Shown here: positions 1 through 10,574 of the stretch, one piece after another
How positions within the stretch are numbered: the stretch's first letter is position 1
Layout: each line of letters opens with the position of its first letter
From: Campanula takesimana
Lineage: Eukaryota > Streptophyta > Magnoliopsida > Asterales > Campanulaceae
Assembly (NCBI GenBank): GCA_026119855.1
Contig: JAOWBW010000027.1
Coordinates: forward strand, 2,954,623 to 3,018,622
Length of the DNA stretch: 64,000 nt
Direction: 5' to 3'
Translations under genes and position numbers: made by a program
Notes under the pieces: model-generated
Told to the model about the DNA's origin: nothing
The model's database searches: none
Seen by the model: only the letters and a program-made list of their open reading frames with translations

Positions 1-317
1 GCATCCATTTTTGCAATCTTGTCCAACAAAACACGGACCTGAATGTCACTTTCAGTTTGAACGCTTCCGATGTGCGCTCTGAGTCGTTGGATTTCCTGAT
101 GTGTGGCTGCGATGTCCTGCCTCAAGGTCACATGAGTAGCTGCCAGTCTATGGTTGTCTTCGGCAAGCCTTTCTATTTCAGCTGCCTGAGCAACCAGTTC
201 CGGTGGAGGGAGTGGTTCCATGTGGTCGCCCGCAGGGAAAGATCCGTGACGCATCATCCCGGGAGGCTGTGCAGAGCGTCCTCCATAAGCTGGTGGTGTA
301 TGCCCTCTTCCGGCCAT
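1..317 (-). CDS. FLX-like coiled-coil protein, N-terminal part (runs off the window)
   Basis: Reading the minus strand from the ATG at 317-315 gives 105 codons open to the window edge. The protein starts MAGRGHTPP, has a Pro/Gly-rich head (to about residue 39), then a heptad-rich coiled coil with the stretch RLAEDNHRLAATHV, followed by LRQDI and EIQRLRAHI. That stretch is characteristic of the plant FLX/FLX-LIKE family. Arabidopsis FLX is part of the FRIGIDA complex that activates FLC; other members are less understood, so a role in flowering is only inferred. The ATG directly follows a splice acceptor (AG at 319-318 or 323-322), so the 5' leader is spliced. Which family member this is cannot be told from the N-terminus. 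The C-terminal half lies outside the window. Confidence 0.85.
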   Translation of the reverse strand, partial: MAGRGHTPPAYGGRSAQPPGMMRHGSFPAGDHMEPLPPPELVAQAAEIERLAEDNHRLAATHVTLRQDIAATHQEIQRLRAHIGSVQTESDIQVRVLLDKIAKMD

Positions 318-602
318 CTACCTATTTTTTTCGAAAGTACAAAAAATAAAGTACAAACATGAATCAAGGGACAATACGACCAATGAGATTATAAAAAGAG
401 AACACCGCCCACTCCATCTCTTTTGGTTGTTCGTAAAACCATATTGTAGGATGGGGTAGAGGAAAAGTTCAAAGATGTGGGAATATTAACGCCCTACTCA
501 TCCCGTTCTAACCTTCTTAACTAGTATTTGAATTTCTAAATAATTTTTTTATGCTATCGGTCATATATTGCACATCCATCGACCTGAGAACTACAACAAG
601 TG

Positions 603-622
603 TACACACACACACACACACA
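603..622. repeat. (CA)n microsatellite
   Basis: A perfect dinucleotide run inside the leader intron of the FLX-like gene. Confidence 0.9.
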
Positions 623-1646
623 GAGTTATAGAACTCCCTTGACTTATCCAAGTCTCTAAATTAATAACATCCTGGGAACTACAAAACTAGACAATCATTG
701 ATATATATAAGTAAACTTTTCAATGCTAAAACTACAAATATGTACAGTAATGGTTGTTCATTTCGCTTCTGACCCCAAAACAAAAAACTGTTTGGAACTT
801 CGGATATCACCCTTCAGGAGAATGGTTAACAGGGAAAAACCGAGTTGAACCATTTAGACTGACGATTTCTGTAACTAAAACAATGTAAAATTTGAATGAA
901 CCCAATCTACAATAGCCCAGATTATCTAATTTTTTTTTAACATCCCAGGCATAACGTTTACTTAGATAACACGGGAAAAAAAACAAGACGGCTAACGGAT
1001 TAAGTTCAATTGCAGGATGCAGGAAAAATAAAATCGATGAAATTTTAGCATGTACATACCAATTCCAGACCAAGAAAACAGATTGGCAGATTTACATTCT
1101 TAGATACACAGTTACTGCCCTAATAAATAAAAAACTCAAAAGGAGGAGATCAACCATCTATACATTCAACTTAAAGTTGGCACAAAGCATATGCACAGAA
1201 ATCAAACCAAACAAAAGAATAGATTTAAATGGTTGCTACTAAATCGGCTGAAGCGTTAGAGCTCACTCCAACACATTTCTTCCAAATTCACATAAGACTT
1301 GAATCAATAACTTGCATCAAAATGAAGAAAAGAGCCGAACAAGCATAACATATATTTCTGTGTGTGTAGTTTCTTAATTAAATTCAAAATAATTAAATAT
1401 TGATAGACGAGAGAAAGATAACTTCTTAGCATCAAACAAATAAATTCCCATCATTAATTTCACCCCAGAAACCATGACAACCACTACTAAAGATACTATA
1501 GTGTTGTGGCAATCAGAAGTACATTGCATAGATGAGGATATTAGCCATTTAGGGATAAACTTCATCCAACAACTTACGGCTTCCAATGGGATTCAACTAG
1601 CATGGTAAATATTCACCCATAAATCATTATAAAACTACGAATAATA

Positions 1647-1812
1647 CTAGGGGCACAAAAAAGTCACAAAGTCTTGCTCACAAAATCCTAGGTGTAATGA
1701 TTTTATTGGTGTTTTTAAGTAGAGTGTGGCGGGTCCATTATCGATGAAACAAATAAAATATCGCCACCTCATTTTGTGAGCAAGATTTTGTGAGCTTATT
1801 TTGTGCCCCTAG
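1647..1812. mobile_element. Inverted-repeat MITE with CTAGGGGCAC ends
   Basis: The left end begins CTAGGGGCACAAAA and the right end is its inverted copy GTGCCCCTAG; each arm is about 45 bp and repeats a TTGCTCACAAAAT block. The flanks (GAATAATA and CATTACTA) agree at 5 of 8 positions, weakly suggesting an old hAT-type 8-bp duplication. It lies inside the FLX-like leader intron. Confidence 0.7.
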
Positions 1813-2760
1813 CATTACTACTCCTACCTTTCCCTAATAACTTCCCTGTTTTGCCATTTACTTTGTCTCATTAAAGAAACCCATAAAGCAATATCACCTA
1901 CAAAATTCTACTGATCGTTCAAAAAGTTTGAAAAGCATTGAAACGTGAAACCCACATTACATTGGAACGATTCTTACTGTTGGCGCTTAGGGTTCAGTTA
2001 CTTGCTAAGACATCAGTAAACTTTTTCATTTCACTACAGATGAAGATTGTTAGGCAGCTCACAAAAATAGGTAGCTTTCTGTAGCACCAAATAATAGCTA
2101 AAGTATAGCTGCAAGCAGATTAAATAAGCTACTTAAAAGAAAGGCAATACATATTGACTGTTTTTATAAGTGTTAAATTTACCCAGATCCAAAACAAAGA
2201 TGTCTAGAATCAAAATCATTCTCCCTAAACTTTACTTTCAGGAGCCAAATGCTAACCTAGGGCAATTACGTCATCAACATGGCATAATATCAGCATAGAT
2301 TTGAAAAAAAGGTCATATTCACAAGTTTGCAACTAAATCTGTTTACATCTGCTTATGTCCCAACCACCCCCTTGATAACTTACATTAACGTGTTGCACAA
2401 GCGGGGAATGTAATTAATGTACACAGGTTAATCTTCCAAAAATTTGAACATTTAGATTTTTTATGGTTATAAAGGACTCAGTGGTCTAATAATAAAAACT
2501 CACTTCCTGGCGATCCTTCCAATGATGAAAAACGAGGAATGCACTAGAAACTAAGGAAGTTTGAAGTCTACATCGATAAAGAGGCACAATCTCTTAAGGA
2601 TATGACACTTGAACAAAATCTACTAGAATGGAAAAAAATATTTACACAATTTCATGCAAAGACAAACTTTTAAACAGGGATGAAACTCGGGCTTAGTGAC
2701 CCAGCGATTAGGGGGGAAATATTCTCTTTTCCACCCAAAGAATCCATGGTTGAAAAGCAT

Positions 2761-3015
2761 TACTCCCCCTGTCCAGAAATAAATGTCGCCTTTTTTGTAA
2801 GTTAGTACGAAGGAACTTTGAGCAATAAATTTAGGTTGATTTGATTATCCTAATGAAATTATAAAACTTGTTATTGATACACCATTATAAATACTACCAA
2901 TAACAATCTTTAAATTTTCATTAGGATAATTAAACTAACCTAAAATTATTGCTAAAAGTTCCTTCGTACTAACGTACAAAAAAGGGGGGACATTTATTTC
3001 GGGACTGAGGGAGTA
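2761..3015. mobile_element. Stowaway-like MITE (long-hairpin subfamily)
   Basis: TA-flanked element with ends CTCCCCCTGTCC and GGACTGAGGGAG. The arms are inverted copies through most of its length (the block GATTATCCTAATGAAA recurs inverted around a short centre). Same interior as the copies at 27,139, 32,056 and 39,239. Confidence 0.85.
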
Positions 3016-4021
3016 ATACATTTTCAGATAAATGTTCCTACTTTGAGGAATAATTATTCTCACTACAGTTGAATACAACAAGGGTAATTTCAAAGCACAT
3101 AAAACTTAATACAACAATTTGAATGTAACATTTAAAAATCAAAATTGTGACTCTTTGAATGAAAATAAGATGGTATTTCTGGTGCACAAAAGAAAGTGTA
3201 CCAAGGTTCAATAACTCCCACAAATCATTTGCTTTTGCAAGTATGTGGGAGAGGAGGATAACCAAGTCTGATACAAAAACCACTCCTTAAAGCTACACCA
3301 ATGATCACACCCTTCTACCATGCAACGAAAAAGATGACAGAACCCTAAATGTGGACTTGTAGTCCACAATTAACTATGCATCAAATAGGACTAATAACGC
3401 GGAGATAATATAATGAAATCAACTACTTTCTTACCTATTAAATTTAGTCTACAATAGGAAATAGTTAAATTACAAATTTTTAACTGTTCAATTCATACGT
3501 GCAAATGACCAGCGAAACAAGTGATTTTGGGACATTAACCAAATCAATTCATCCTCCTGTCCTAAACACTTTGATTCAGCTAAATGAATGATGAATCCAG
3601 TTTTCGCCAACGGGTTCGGTTGATGCTGGAATTTTGACTCTAATTCACCAATAATCAGACATGCATGGACTTAATTTGTAACGATCTTGAGTTTATAAAA
3701 ATGGTACGAGTGAACAGAGCAAATAAAAACAGTTGAAAAACAAACTAGAAGTGAAGAATTAAAGCAAAGATAAACATCAAATTCGATTGAATTGTTACCT
3801 AGAAGAAGAGAGAAATGGCCACCCTAGAAATATTTGTCAGAGTGAGCGAGGCTGGTCAGTTAGGGTTTCAAGCTGGTTCCAATAGAGAGGAGATGAATTC
3901 CCCCTTTGTTTTACAATCTTTTTGCCTTTCTCTGCAGACACGGCGAGAAAATTTTGTTTTCGGGACTTCGGGGAGAGGAGAAACCCAACGGAAAATTGGT
4001 ACACGATGTGAGGCATGTTCC

Positions 4022-4052
<31 letters not shown>

Positions 4053-4053
4053 G
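4022..4053. repeat. Poly(T) tract upstream of the FLX-like gene
   Basis: Uninterrupted T run of about 28-30 bases just upstream of the presumed FLX-like leader. Similar runs occur at about 6,032, 8,068 (A), 14,057, 18,533, 22,129, 27,379 and 62,641. Confidence 0.85.
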
Positions 4054-4159
4054 CAAATGTTATTTTTATTTTATTTTTTAATCAAACAACACATAATTGC
4101 ATTAATAAAATTTAATAAGACGGCATTCCACAAACGACGGAGGCTCGTCAATTATATAA

Positions 4160-4439
4160 TACTCCCTCCGTCCCAGAGAAAGAGTCCTACTTTCCATTTT
4201 GGTACGTCCCAGAGTAAGAGTCCTATTCCTAAAATGACAAAGAATCTTTACTATTCACCCCACTCATTCTCTCTCCTATTTTACTTTTATACTCATAACA
4301 CCAATCAATTCACTATTCTCTCCCACTCATTCTCTCTCCTACTTTACTTTTACACTCACAACATTTACATCACTTCCAATATTTATTAATAAGCGTGTAA
4401 ATGAGGGGTAAGACTCTTACTCCGCGGACGGAGGGAGTA
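4160..4439. mobile_element. Stowaway-like MITE
   Basis: TA-flanked, with CTCCCTCCGTCCCAGAG at the left and GCGGACGGAGGGAG at the right. The interior has a duplicated CACTCATTCTCTCTCCTA block. Confidence 0.92.
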
Positions 4440-4514
4440 GTTACAATTAAGATTTACACATAGATTGCCTAACACATCTCGAATAGCCAACCCCGAACCA
4501 AACCTCCAATAATT

Positions 4515-4687
4515 GAGTCCAGATCTCCTGTACTACTATGCGTGTCACTCTTTGTGCCACAAATGGTCCAACCAACGGCTCACTGTTTTTAAGATTAACA
4601 TTTTATTAATATTATTCAAACATATTAATTGCTGGATTACTTGTGGCACAGGGAGTGGCACACATAGTGGTACAGAGATCTCCACCT
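4515..4687. mobile_element. Mutator-type MITE, GAGTCC family, diverged copy
   Basis: The left end GAGTCCAGATCTCCTGTAC and the inverted right arm (GTACAGAGATCT) match the better-preserved copy at 26,962-27,111. The last bases of the right end have diverged and no target duplication is visible, so this is an older copy. Confidence 0.65.
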
Positions 4688-4864
4688 AACGTTCACCGAC
4701 GGTGAGGCTTGACTTTACCACTTGATCACTCCTTTGAGGACAAATGCAAGTTTAATTAATATCCAAAACTGTTTCCAAATCCATAATTAAGTGAGCTAAA
4801 CAAACATTAAGTAAGCTAAAGCTGGTTAGAAGGACAAAGACTGAAAAGAGGGAGGGAGTAAAAG

Positions 4865-5040
4865 GAGATGAAATCTTCGGTACCACACTTTATGTACCAC
4901 TTTTGTATCAAAAGTGATCTGACGGCTATGAATCACTATTGATACTATAATTATGTACGTAAGTCTTAATAACTTATAACCATTGGATCACTTATGGTAC
5001 ACAAGTGATACACAAAACGTGGTACAGATGATTTCCTCTC
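4865..5040. mobile_element. Mutator-type MITE with 9-bp target duplication
   Basis: Arms of about 50 bp start GAGATGAAATCTTCGGTACC and end with the inverted copy GTACAGATGATTTCCTCTC. GAGTAAAAG directly flanks both sides (4,856-4,864 and 5,041-5,049). A 9-bp duplication is the hallmark of Mutator-like elements. The ends resemble the GAGTCC family at 4,515 and 26,962, so I take it as a relative. Confidence 0.8.
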
Positions 5041-5050
5041 GAGTAAAAGG

Positions 5051-5604
5051 GAAGCAAAATAGGAGCAGCCGTTCCAAGATGTCGGCAACAAAAATCCTAA
5101 CACAGATTTTACACTGCACAGAAACTAACCCAAAACCCCCTGGCCCTGGCTCTCTCTTTTCAGCCTAATCCAAAGCGCATGGGTCCCAGAAATAATGTGC
5201 TCTTAATTCTCTCCTAACTTACCTCATCATTTCTCGTTTGTTCCTCCGATTACGCAATCATCCACCTTTAGCTTAGCTTGATATATGGATTTGCTTGTCT
5301 CAAATTTTGCTCATTTTCATACTTATAAATGTCTAATTAAAAAGTTAATATATTTAAGCTTTTAATTATGTTTTTTAATTACTCCGAATCTATTAATATA
5401 ACTAGACTAGCACTTTCCATGATATTGCAATGCGTGTGTTTATTAAAATGGGTAGTATAGAAAGATCACCTAAATTCATATCCTATTTTTAGTAATGCAA
5501 CAATTATTTTGGGACAAACCAAAATAAAAAGTAGGACATTAATTCCAAGACAGAAGGAGTAACTTATAATTGGTCATGTCATTTTTGTTAATGGGCCGAG
5601 GGTT
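5051..5604. other. AT-rich intergenic DNA
   Basis: No gene seen. A stub near 5,500-5,563 ending GACAGAAGGAGTA resembles one end of a Stowaway element, but its partner is not recognisable. Confidence 0.6.
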
Positions 5605-5613
5605 AAAATAATT

Positions 5614-5766
5614 GAATAAGTTTTGGGAGAAATTAGTTTCTCCCTAAATTACATAAAGTCGGGTTTTTTTTTTCTACTTTAAAGCATTTGCTGAACATGT
5701 AGAATTTTTTTTGAAAAACATGACTTTATAATTTAGTGAGAAACTAATTTCATCCAAAATTTTGTG
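5614..5766. mobile_element. Mutator-type MITE, TTTTGGGGGAAACTAGTTTC family, diverged copy
   Basis: Inverted ends match the copies at 13,196 and 27,829: AGTTTTGGGAGAAATTAGTTTC at the left, and an inverted GAAACTAATTTCATCC at the right. Flanks AAAATAATT and AAAATTTAT agree at 7 of 9 positions, an eroded 9-bp duplication. This copy lacks the telomere-like core of the other two. Confidence 0.7.
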
Positions 5767-5977
5767 AAAATTTATTTTGCAATAAGTAATATCAACCACA
5801 AATTAAATTAGTACTTAAACATGCCCGTTTCACGGTTCGCTAAAAATTAAAACCGTTAATGAACCGTTAACTCATGATTCACGGTACGGTTCACTGGTTT
5901 ATCAAGTTAATTTTTTATTTTTATTTTTGAAAAAAACACATTTTGAGTAATTTTTAAAAAAGTTTGTTTTTTATAGG

Positions 5978-6818
5978 GCTAGTTTTGTGTGCGGCGGCCG
6001 CACCCCATGCGGCGCCGCCCACATACCCTCTTTTTTTTTTTTTTTTTTTTTTTTGCCCCCACAACCTTTTTTCCACCCACCAAAAGTAACACTTCTTATA
6101 ACGAAATGTAACACTTTTGTTTTTCAAATGTAACATTATTTTTTAAAAAAATGTACCACAATTTTGATGCAATAGATTAAAGATAACATAAAAATTAACG
6201 ACTAAATTAATGTAACACTTTTTATAAAGGAATGTAACATTCTTTTTTCAAATGTAACACTTTTTTTTCAAATGTACCACCCATACTTTTTTTGCCTTCA
6301 ACAAAAGTAACACTTACTATAACAAAATGTAACACTTTTTTATTCAAATGTAACACTTTTTTTTTAAAAAAAATGTACCACAATTTTGCTACAATAGATA
6401 AAGATAACATAAAGATTGACAACTAAATTAATGTAACACTTTTTTTTTGTTTGTAAAACTGCTGTTATAACATACAATAAAGTGTTACTTTTTTAAGACC
6501 AACTTGTTACTTTCTTCATAAGAACGTGTTACTTCTCAGGGACGAGCAGCCCGATTTTTTTTGTGTGTTAAAATTATTATTTTTTTTAAAAAAAAAATCA
6601 AAATATATCATGACCTATGTAGTTTTGTTCGTCTTGTCGAGATGAACACACCAGGTATTTTTAGAATTTTTTTTCGACTTCAAAATCTCAAGATATAGCA
6701 TTTTAAAAATTTTGGAGGTTTTTTTTTTTTTTTTTAAAGCCAGCGACGCGAGGGAGGGAGCGCGTCCGTCTCACGCGCCCGTCGCATGGCGTGAGACGGC
6801 CGCACTGAAGAATTTGTC
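5978..6818. repeat. Repeat with GC-rich ends and an array of TGTAACAC words
   Basis: GC-rich ends (GTGCGGCGGCCGCACC at the left; an inverted GTGCGGCCGTCTCACGCC at the right) enclose AT-rich DNA with about ten degenerate ATGTAACACTTTTT words. The segment 6,590-6,730 recurs inverted at 14,930-15,060 (shared words TTTAAAATG and GATTTTGAAGT), so this is a dispersed family. No coding capacity seen. Mutator-like or hAT origin cannot be decided. Confidence 0.55.
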
Positions 6819-7050
6819 TTTTTTATATAATTTTTTGTTACATTATAAATTATTAAACTTTACGTAAATATAAAGGAAATTTTGAGTTACATATTTTTAA
6901 AAGAATTTAGTGGTGTGAGTGGGACAAAAATATTTTGAAAAAAAAAAGAGACGGTACCCTTATAATATTATCAATATTAAGCAAATTTACATAGAGGGAG
7001 ACAACCAACCTTACCCTTTTATAATTAAGGGGGTACATTTAAGAGCCTTA

Positions 7051-7139
7051 CCTCAAAAATTCTAAAATATTTTGAATTTATACAGTATGAACTGCCGGTC
7101 CAAACTGTATAAATTAAAAATATTTTAGAATTTTTGAGG
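7051..7139. repeat. Near-perfect 36-bp inverted repeat (hairpin)
   Basis: Arms at 7,051-7,086 and 7,104-7,139 pair at 35 of 36 positions around a 17-base loop. Weaker matching (GGTACATTTAAG against GGTTCATTTAGG) extends outwards. Probably a small fold-back element. Confidence 0.75.
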
Positions 7140-7249
7140 ATTCCTAAATGAACCGTAAACCGCCTGTTCACGATTCATCTAGTTCATGGTTTTCAATGGT
7201 TTTTCAACGGTTCAAAAACACCGGTTCAAACGTGAACCGTAGGGATGTA

Positions 7250-7745
7250 TATCAGTACTCAATGTCTCAAACTTTTATTGAAAGTTTAATAAAATTTTAT
7301 TAATGATATAAAACCTTCTCACATAAGTTTTTGTCAAAAAAATAAAGTACAAGAGTAAAATATATTCCATGCACCTATAAATATTACTATGTCATTGACG
7401 AAATATTTTACTAATTGAAGGAAATATATCAAAAATTTAATAAGTGTGTATAATAAAAAGAAATTAAATCTACTGGGTCAAATAAAGTTCGACTAGCAAA
7501 TTTAGAAAAAATAAACTCAAATGAAGGATTTCGAACCGCTCTTTAATATCTGTCACTTCATTCCAGCTTGTGAAATCGGAACCACATACTGAAGTAACAA
7601 GCAAAAAAGAAAGTGAATCAAAACACACTTTAGGAAAAGGAACAGATCAAAGGAAATGTAATTAAACATCATGTTAATCATCAATTAATATCTAATTCAC
7701 TTTTCATCCAAAAATTAAAGTGATCGCATCAATTAATTTTTTAAA
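7250..7745. other. AT-rich intergenic DNA
   Basis: No gene, repeat boundary or RNA gene recognised in this stretch. Confidence 0.6.
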
Positions 7746-7934
7746 TAGTCTATCTGTCCCGATTTAAGATTCTATTTTTATTTTTAGTCTGTCTTAATTT
7801 AAGGTTTTTATTTTACTTTATTATCTAAAATAAAAATGGGACTCACTTGTCATACTCACAACAAAAACTCCCTACACACTTTCTCTCTCTTACTTACTTT
7901 TCACTAGGAACCTTATAGTGGGACGGATGGAGTA
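7746..7934. mobile_element. Stowaway-like MITE
   Basis: TA-flanked, with degenerate left end GTCTATCTGTCCC and right end GGGACGGATGGAG. Confidence 0.8.
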
Positions 7935-8289
7935 TATTTTATTTCCAAAATTACAGTTAAATTAAACAAAGAGTTTACAAAATTTTGTAGAGATAATCAT
8001 CACTCAGACACTCAGATTAACTGCATCCATCCACAAATCTCCCAAATCAGATTTTCAGAATCAAAAAAAAAAAAAAAAAAAAAAACATTGCTGCATTTTC
8101 GAACCCAAAACTTTTGCTTAAAAAAAGAACACGACTTTACCAAATTATCTAGGCGCATGTTAGTCACCCGAAACACCCCTAATCATTTAGGGAGAGAGAG
8201 TAATTAGGAACAATTTGAATATAATTAAATTACTATTCACGTAATTTAAAAATGAATGTGAATAGTCTTTAAAAAGGTGGCCTAGTGGT

Positions 8290-8745
8290 AAAACTAATTA
8301 TCCCGGCGAATAGAAGATGCTCAGCTCCGCACAACATAGGGATTGGCACGCTTTCGGGAAAAACATAGAATAGTAGAGGATCCAGCATGCGGAACATGGT
8401 GATCATTAGAAATTCACGAATTAGAGATGCTGCAATATACTCTTTCCCATAACTTCTCATACCAGACCAACCCACTGAAATGCAAATAGGGATCAGAAAT
8501 GTGGTCAATATCACGAAAGAATAAAGAGAGACCGTCTATACCCAAATAAAAATGGATGTTTTCATAAGGAAGCCATCGAAGGCTTTCCACAAATTGAGAT
8601 GTGGCCGTAGAAGGATCGAATTGTATCCGAAGAACAGGGGAATACAAAAAGTAACAAGAGAGGCGCACAGACCAATCAATCGTATCGGTCGTATTATTGA
8701 ATCTGGAATGAAACTCTCGATGAGGGCTAGAGTTATTGCGTAGAA
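8290..8745 (-). pseudogene. nad4: Nuclear copy of mitochondrial nad4 (NADH dehydrogenase subunit 4), broken
   Basis: On the minus strand the translation gives RIQFDPSTATSQFVESLRW, YLGIDGLSLFF, LTTFLIPICISVGWSGMRSY and PMLCGAEHLLFAGI, the N-terminal part of plant mitochondrial nad4 (respiratory complex I). It is broken by a one-base loss near 8,670 and a one-base gain near 8,513, and substitutions such as Arg and Pro replace membrane residues. The sequence leaves nad4 after LLFAGI (about 8,300). The 5' end is also eroded beyond about 8,740. It is a mitochondrial DNA insertion (NUMT), not a working gene. Confidence 0.93.
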
Positions 8746-8760
8746 ATCGTAATGAACAAA

Positions 8761-9073
8761 AATGTGAAGAGAGCCAAAAAGGTTAAAAAGAGACGTGAGC
8801 GAATACAGAACTACACAATCTTTGTGTCATCCTTTACAATTTACAAAGAAAGAAGATAACAACAAAACTAACAGAGGATAATTTCGTCCTTTTATTTTGA
8901 CCCCATCCTCAAGAAAAAGAATACATGAACTATTTTCCTTTTTCTTCATTTTCTCTCGCTGGATTTTCATTTCCATTTCCTTTGATAAAATAAAAAAAGC
9001 CATTTCCATTTCTTTCTAAAAAGAAAAAGATATCATTATATCTAAACAAACAAATTTAAAAATAGAAAAAAAA
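8761..9073. other. Short AT-rich gap between the nad4 copy and GAE
   Basis: No gene seen. It should include the 3' untranslated region of the GAE gene, but I did not locate a definite poly(A) signal. Confidence 0.5.
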
Positions 9074-10366
9074 TCAATTTACAGTCTTTCCGTTAGTGTA
9101 GCCATAATACGAGAGATACCATCTAACGAATTTCTTCAACCCGGTTTGCAAATCGGTTGTGGGTTTATACCCGAGTTCTCTTCGGGCCAAACTGATGTTA
9201 GCGTGGGTGAACGGAACGTCACCGTTTCCCGGCATGTCCACCACATTCTTCTTCGCCTTCACCTTCAAATGCCTCTCCAGTATACTTACTAACGTCGGCA
9301 CCGTCACCGGCGACGTATTTCCCAAATTAAAGATCCGGTAAGGTGCAGCTCCCTTCTTCTTACCACCCGACCCGGTACTCTTCCCCGATGTGTCCAACGA
9401 ACCGACACATCCCTTCACAATATCATCAATGTAGGTGAAATCCCGGGCCAAATCAACCCGGTTCTTCCCCCGGTACACCGTAATCGGTTTACCCTGTAAA
9501 ATGTTCCGGGTAAACGAGAAATACGCCATATCGGGTCTGCCCCACGGACCGTAAACCGTGAAGAATCTCAACCCGGTAATGGATAATCCATAGATGTGAT
9601 TATAGGTATGAGTAATCTCCTCACCGGCCTTCTTTGTTGCAGCGTAAAGAGAAGCCGGACTATCGGTACGATCCGATTCGGAAAAGGGAACCTTTTCGTT
9701 TAACCGTAAACCGAACTTGATGAAGCCCATACAACGGCGGTTGCGGGTTGGCGGATTTGCAAGCCTCGAGAAGCGAGACGAGTCCGGCAATGTTGCTGTG
9801 AACGTACGATTGAGGGTTCTCCATAGCGTACCGTACACCCGCCTGCGCCGCCAAGTGCATCACGTGCGTGAAAGCAACGACGTCGAAGAGCTTGGCCAAA
9901 AGGCGCCGGTCGTTAATGTCACCCTCGACGATGAAGACGCCGTGAGAATCGAGTAAGGCCCGCCGTGCTTTCTTCAAGGACGGGTCGTAGTAATTGTTGA
10001 AATTATCAAGCCCGACGACACCGTCACCGCGTTTCTTGAGGGCGAGGGAGACGTGGGTACCGACGAAACCTGCGGCGCCGGTAACGAGTACGGACATGCC
10101 GTGAGAGCGGTGGATCTGGGCGGAGTTACGGACTTGTTTCTCCCAATGAAGACCGCCCCATGAGGCGGAGAGGTAGCGGCTGCCGGAATCGACGAAGCTC
10201 TGAAAACTTAGATAGGAAGCGGTCAAGGCAATCAAAAGAGAGCCCAGAGGAACATGGTGCTGGTGGAGGCGAAACAACGGTGGAAAGTACGATTCATGGT
10301 GTGTGAACGGTCGATTTTGAATTTCCCCGGCGTCGACGGAAACAATTCCTCCTCCAATGAAGGCAT
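9074..10366 (-). pseudogene. GAE: UDP-glucuronate 4-epimerase, full length but with three 1-base frame breaks
   Basis: This enzyme converts UDP-glucuronate to UDP-galacturonate, the pectin precursor, as a type II Golgi membrane protein. From ATG 10,366 to TGA 9,074 the intronless frame has family length (about 431 codons if uninterrupted). It shows the STPGKFK motif, a membrane segment near residues 40-55, the NAD-binding GAAGFVGTH, HLAAQAGVRYAMENP, the YAATK catalytic motif and RFFTVYGPWGRPDMA. The frame breaks at three single-base losses: in an A run at 10,234-10,237, at 9,737-9,738 (inside the conserved VVWASSSSVYG block) and at 9,702-9,703. All else is intact. That means either a very young pseudogene or uncorrected sequencing errors in a working gene; the two cannot be separated here. 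Confidence 0.93.
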
Positions 10367-10574
10367 ATCCTCTTCTTTATCTAATCTTTAACAGCTTCTT
10401 CTCTGATTGATGCGTGTACGTATCTGTGAATGGAGAAACTGAGGCGGATAAAAAAATTTAATTGGGTTTTTTGATTTTTTTTTTTTTTTTGGGAAATTAA
10501 GAGAGAGAAAGCAGATGCAGGAACAATGGAGCGAGTTGTGCACCTGCTGAAAGAAAGGAAGGGGAGTGAAGAGG

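Larger units (their letters stand above)
318..3960 (-). other. 5' leader exon and about 3.5-kb leader intron of the FLX-like gene
   Basis: On the minus strand the segment from about 3,960 to 3,799 looks like a leader exon ending CTTCTTCTAG, followed by a GTAACA donor at 3,798. The matching acceptor lies 1-5 bases before the ATG at 317. The intron is AT-rich and holds a (CA)n run at 603-622, a 166-bp inverted-repeat MITE at 1,647-1,812 and a Stowaway MITE at 2,761-3,015. A long first intron in the leader is common in plant regulatory genes and may carry expression signals; that is inference. The transcription start was not located. I see no other gene in this stretch. Confidence 0.6.
5826..7240. 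repeat. Old composite repeat with CGGTTC-rich ends
   Basis: Both edges (5,826-5,905 and 7,141-7,240) are dense in ACCGTTAA/GAACCGT palindromic words, as is common at ends of plant hAT elements. The left edge starts near CATGCCCGTTTCACGG and the right edge inverts to CATCCCTACGGTTCACG. No target duplication is convincing. Between the edges lie the TGTAACAC repeat (5,978-6,818) and a hairpin (7,051-7,139), apparently later insertions. Confidence 0.4.

Noticed and set aside
4057..4389. 110-codon open frame, and similar frames at 15,670, 25,118, 27,328 and 45,679
   Set aside because: They lie within Stowaway MITEs, whose CT-rich interiors lack stops in one frame; the frames recur because the elements recur.
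6001..6560. Short-spaced direct repeats resembling a CRISPR array
   Set aside because: Words are short, degenerate and irregularly spaced in an AT-rich plant repeat; CRISPR arrays are not expected in plant nuclear DNA.
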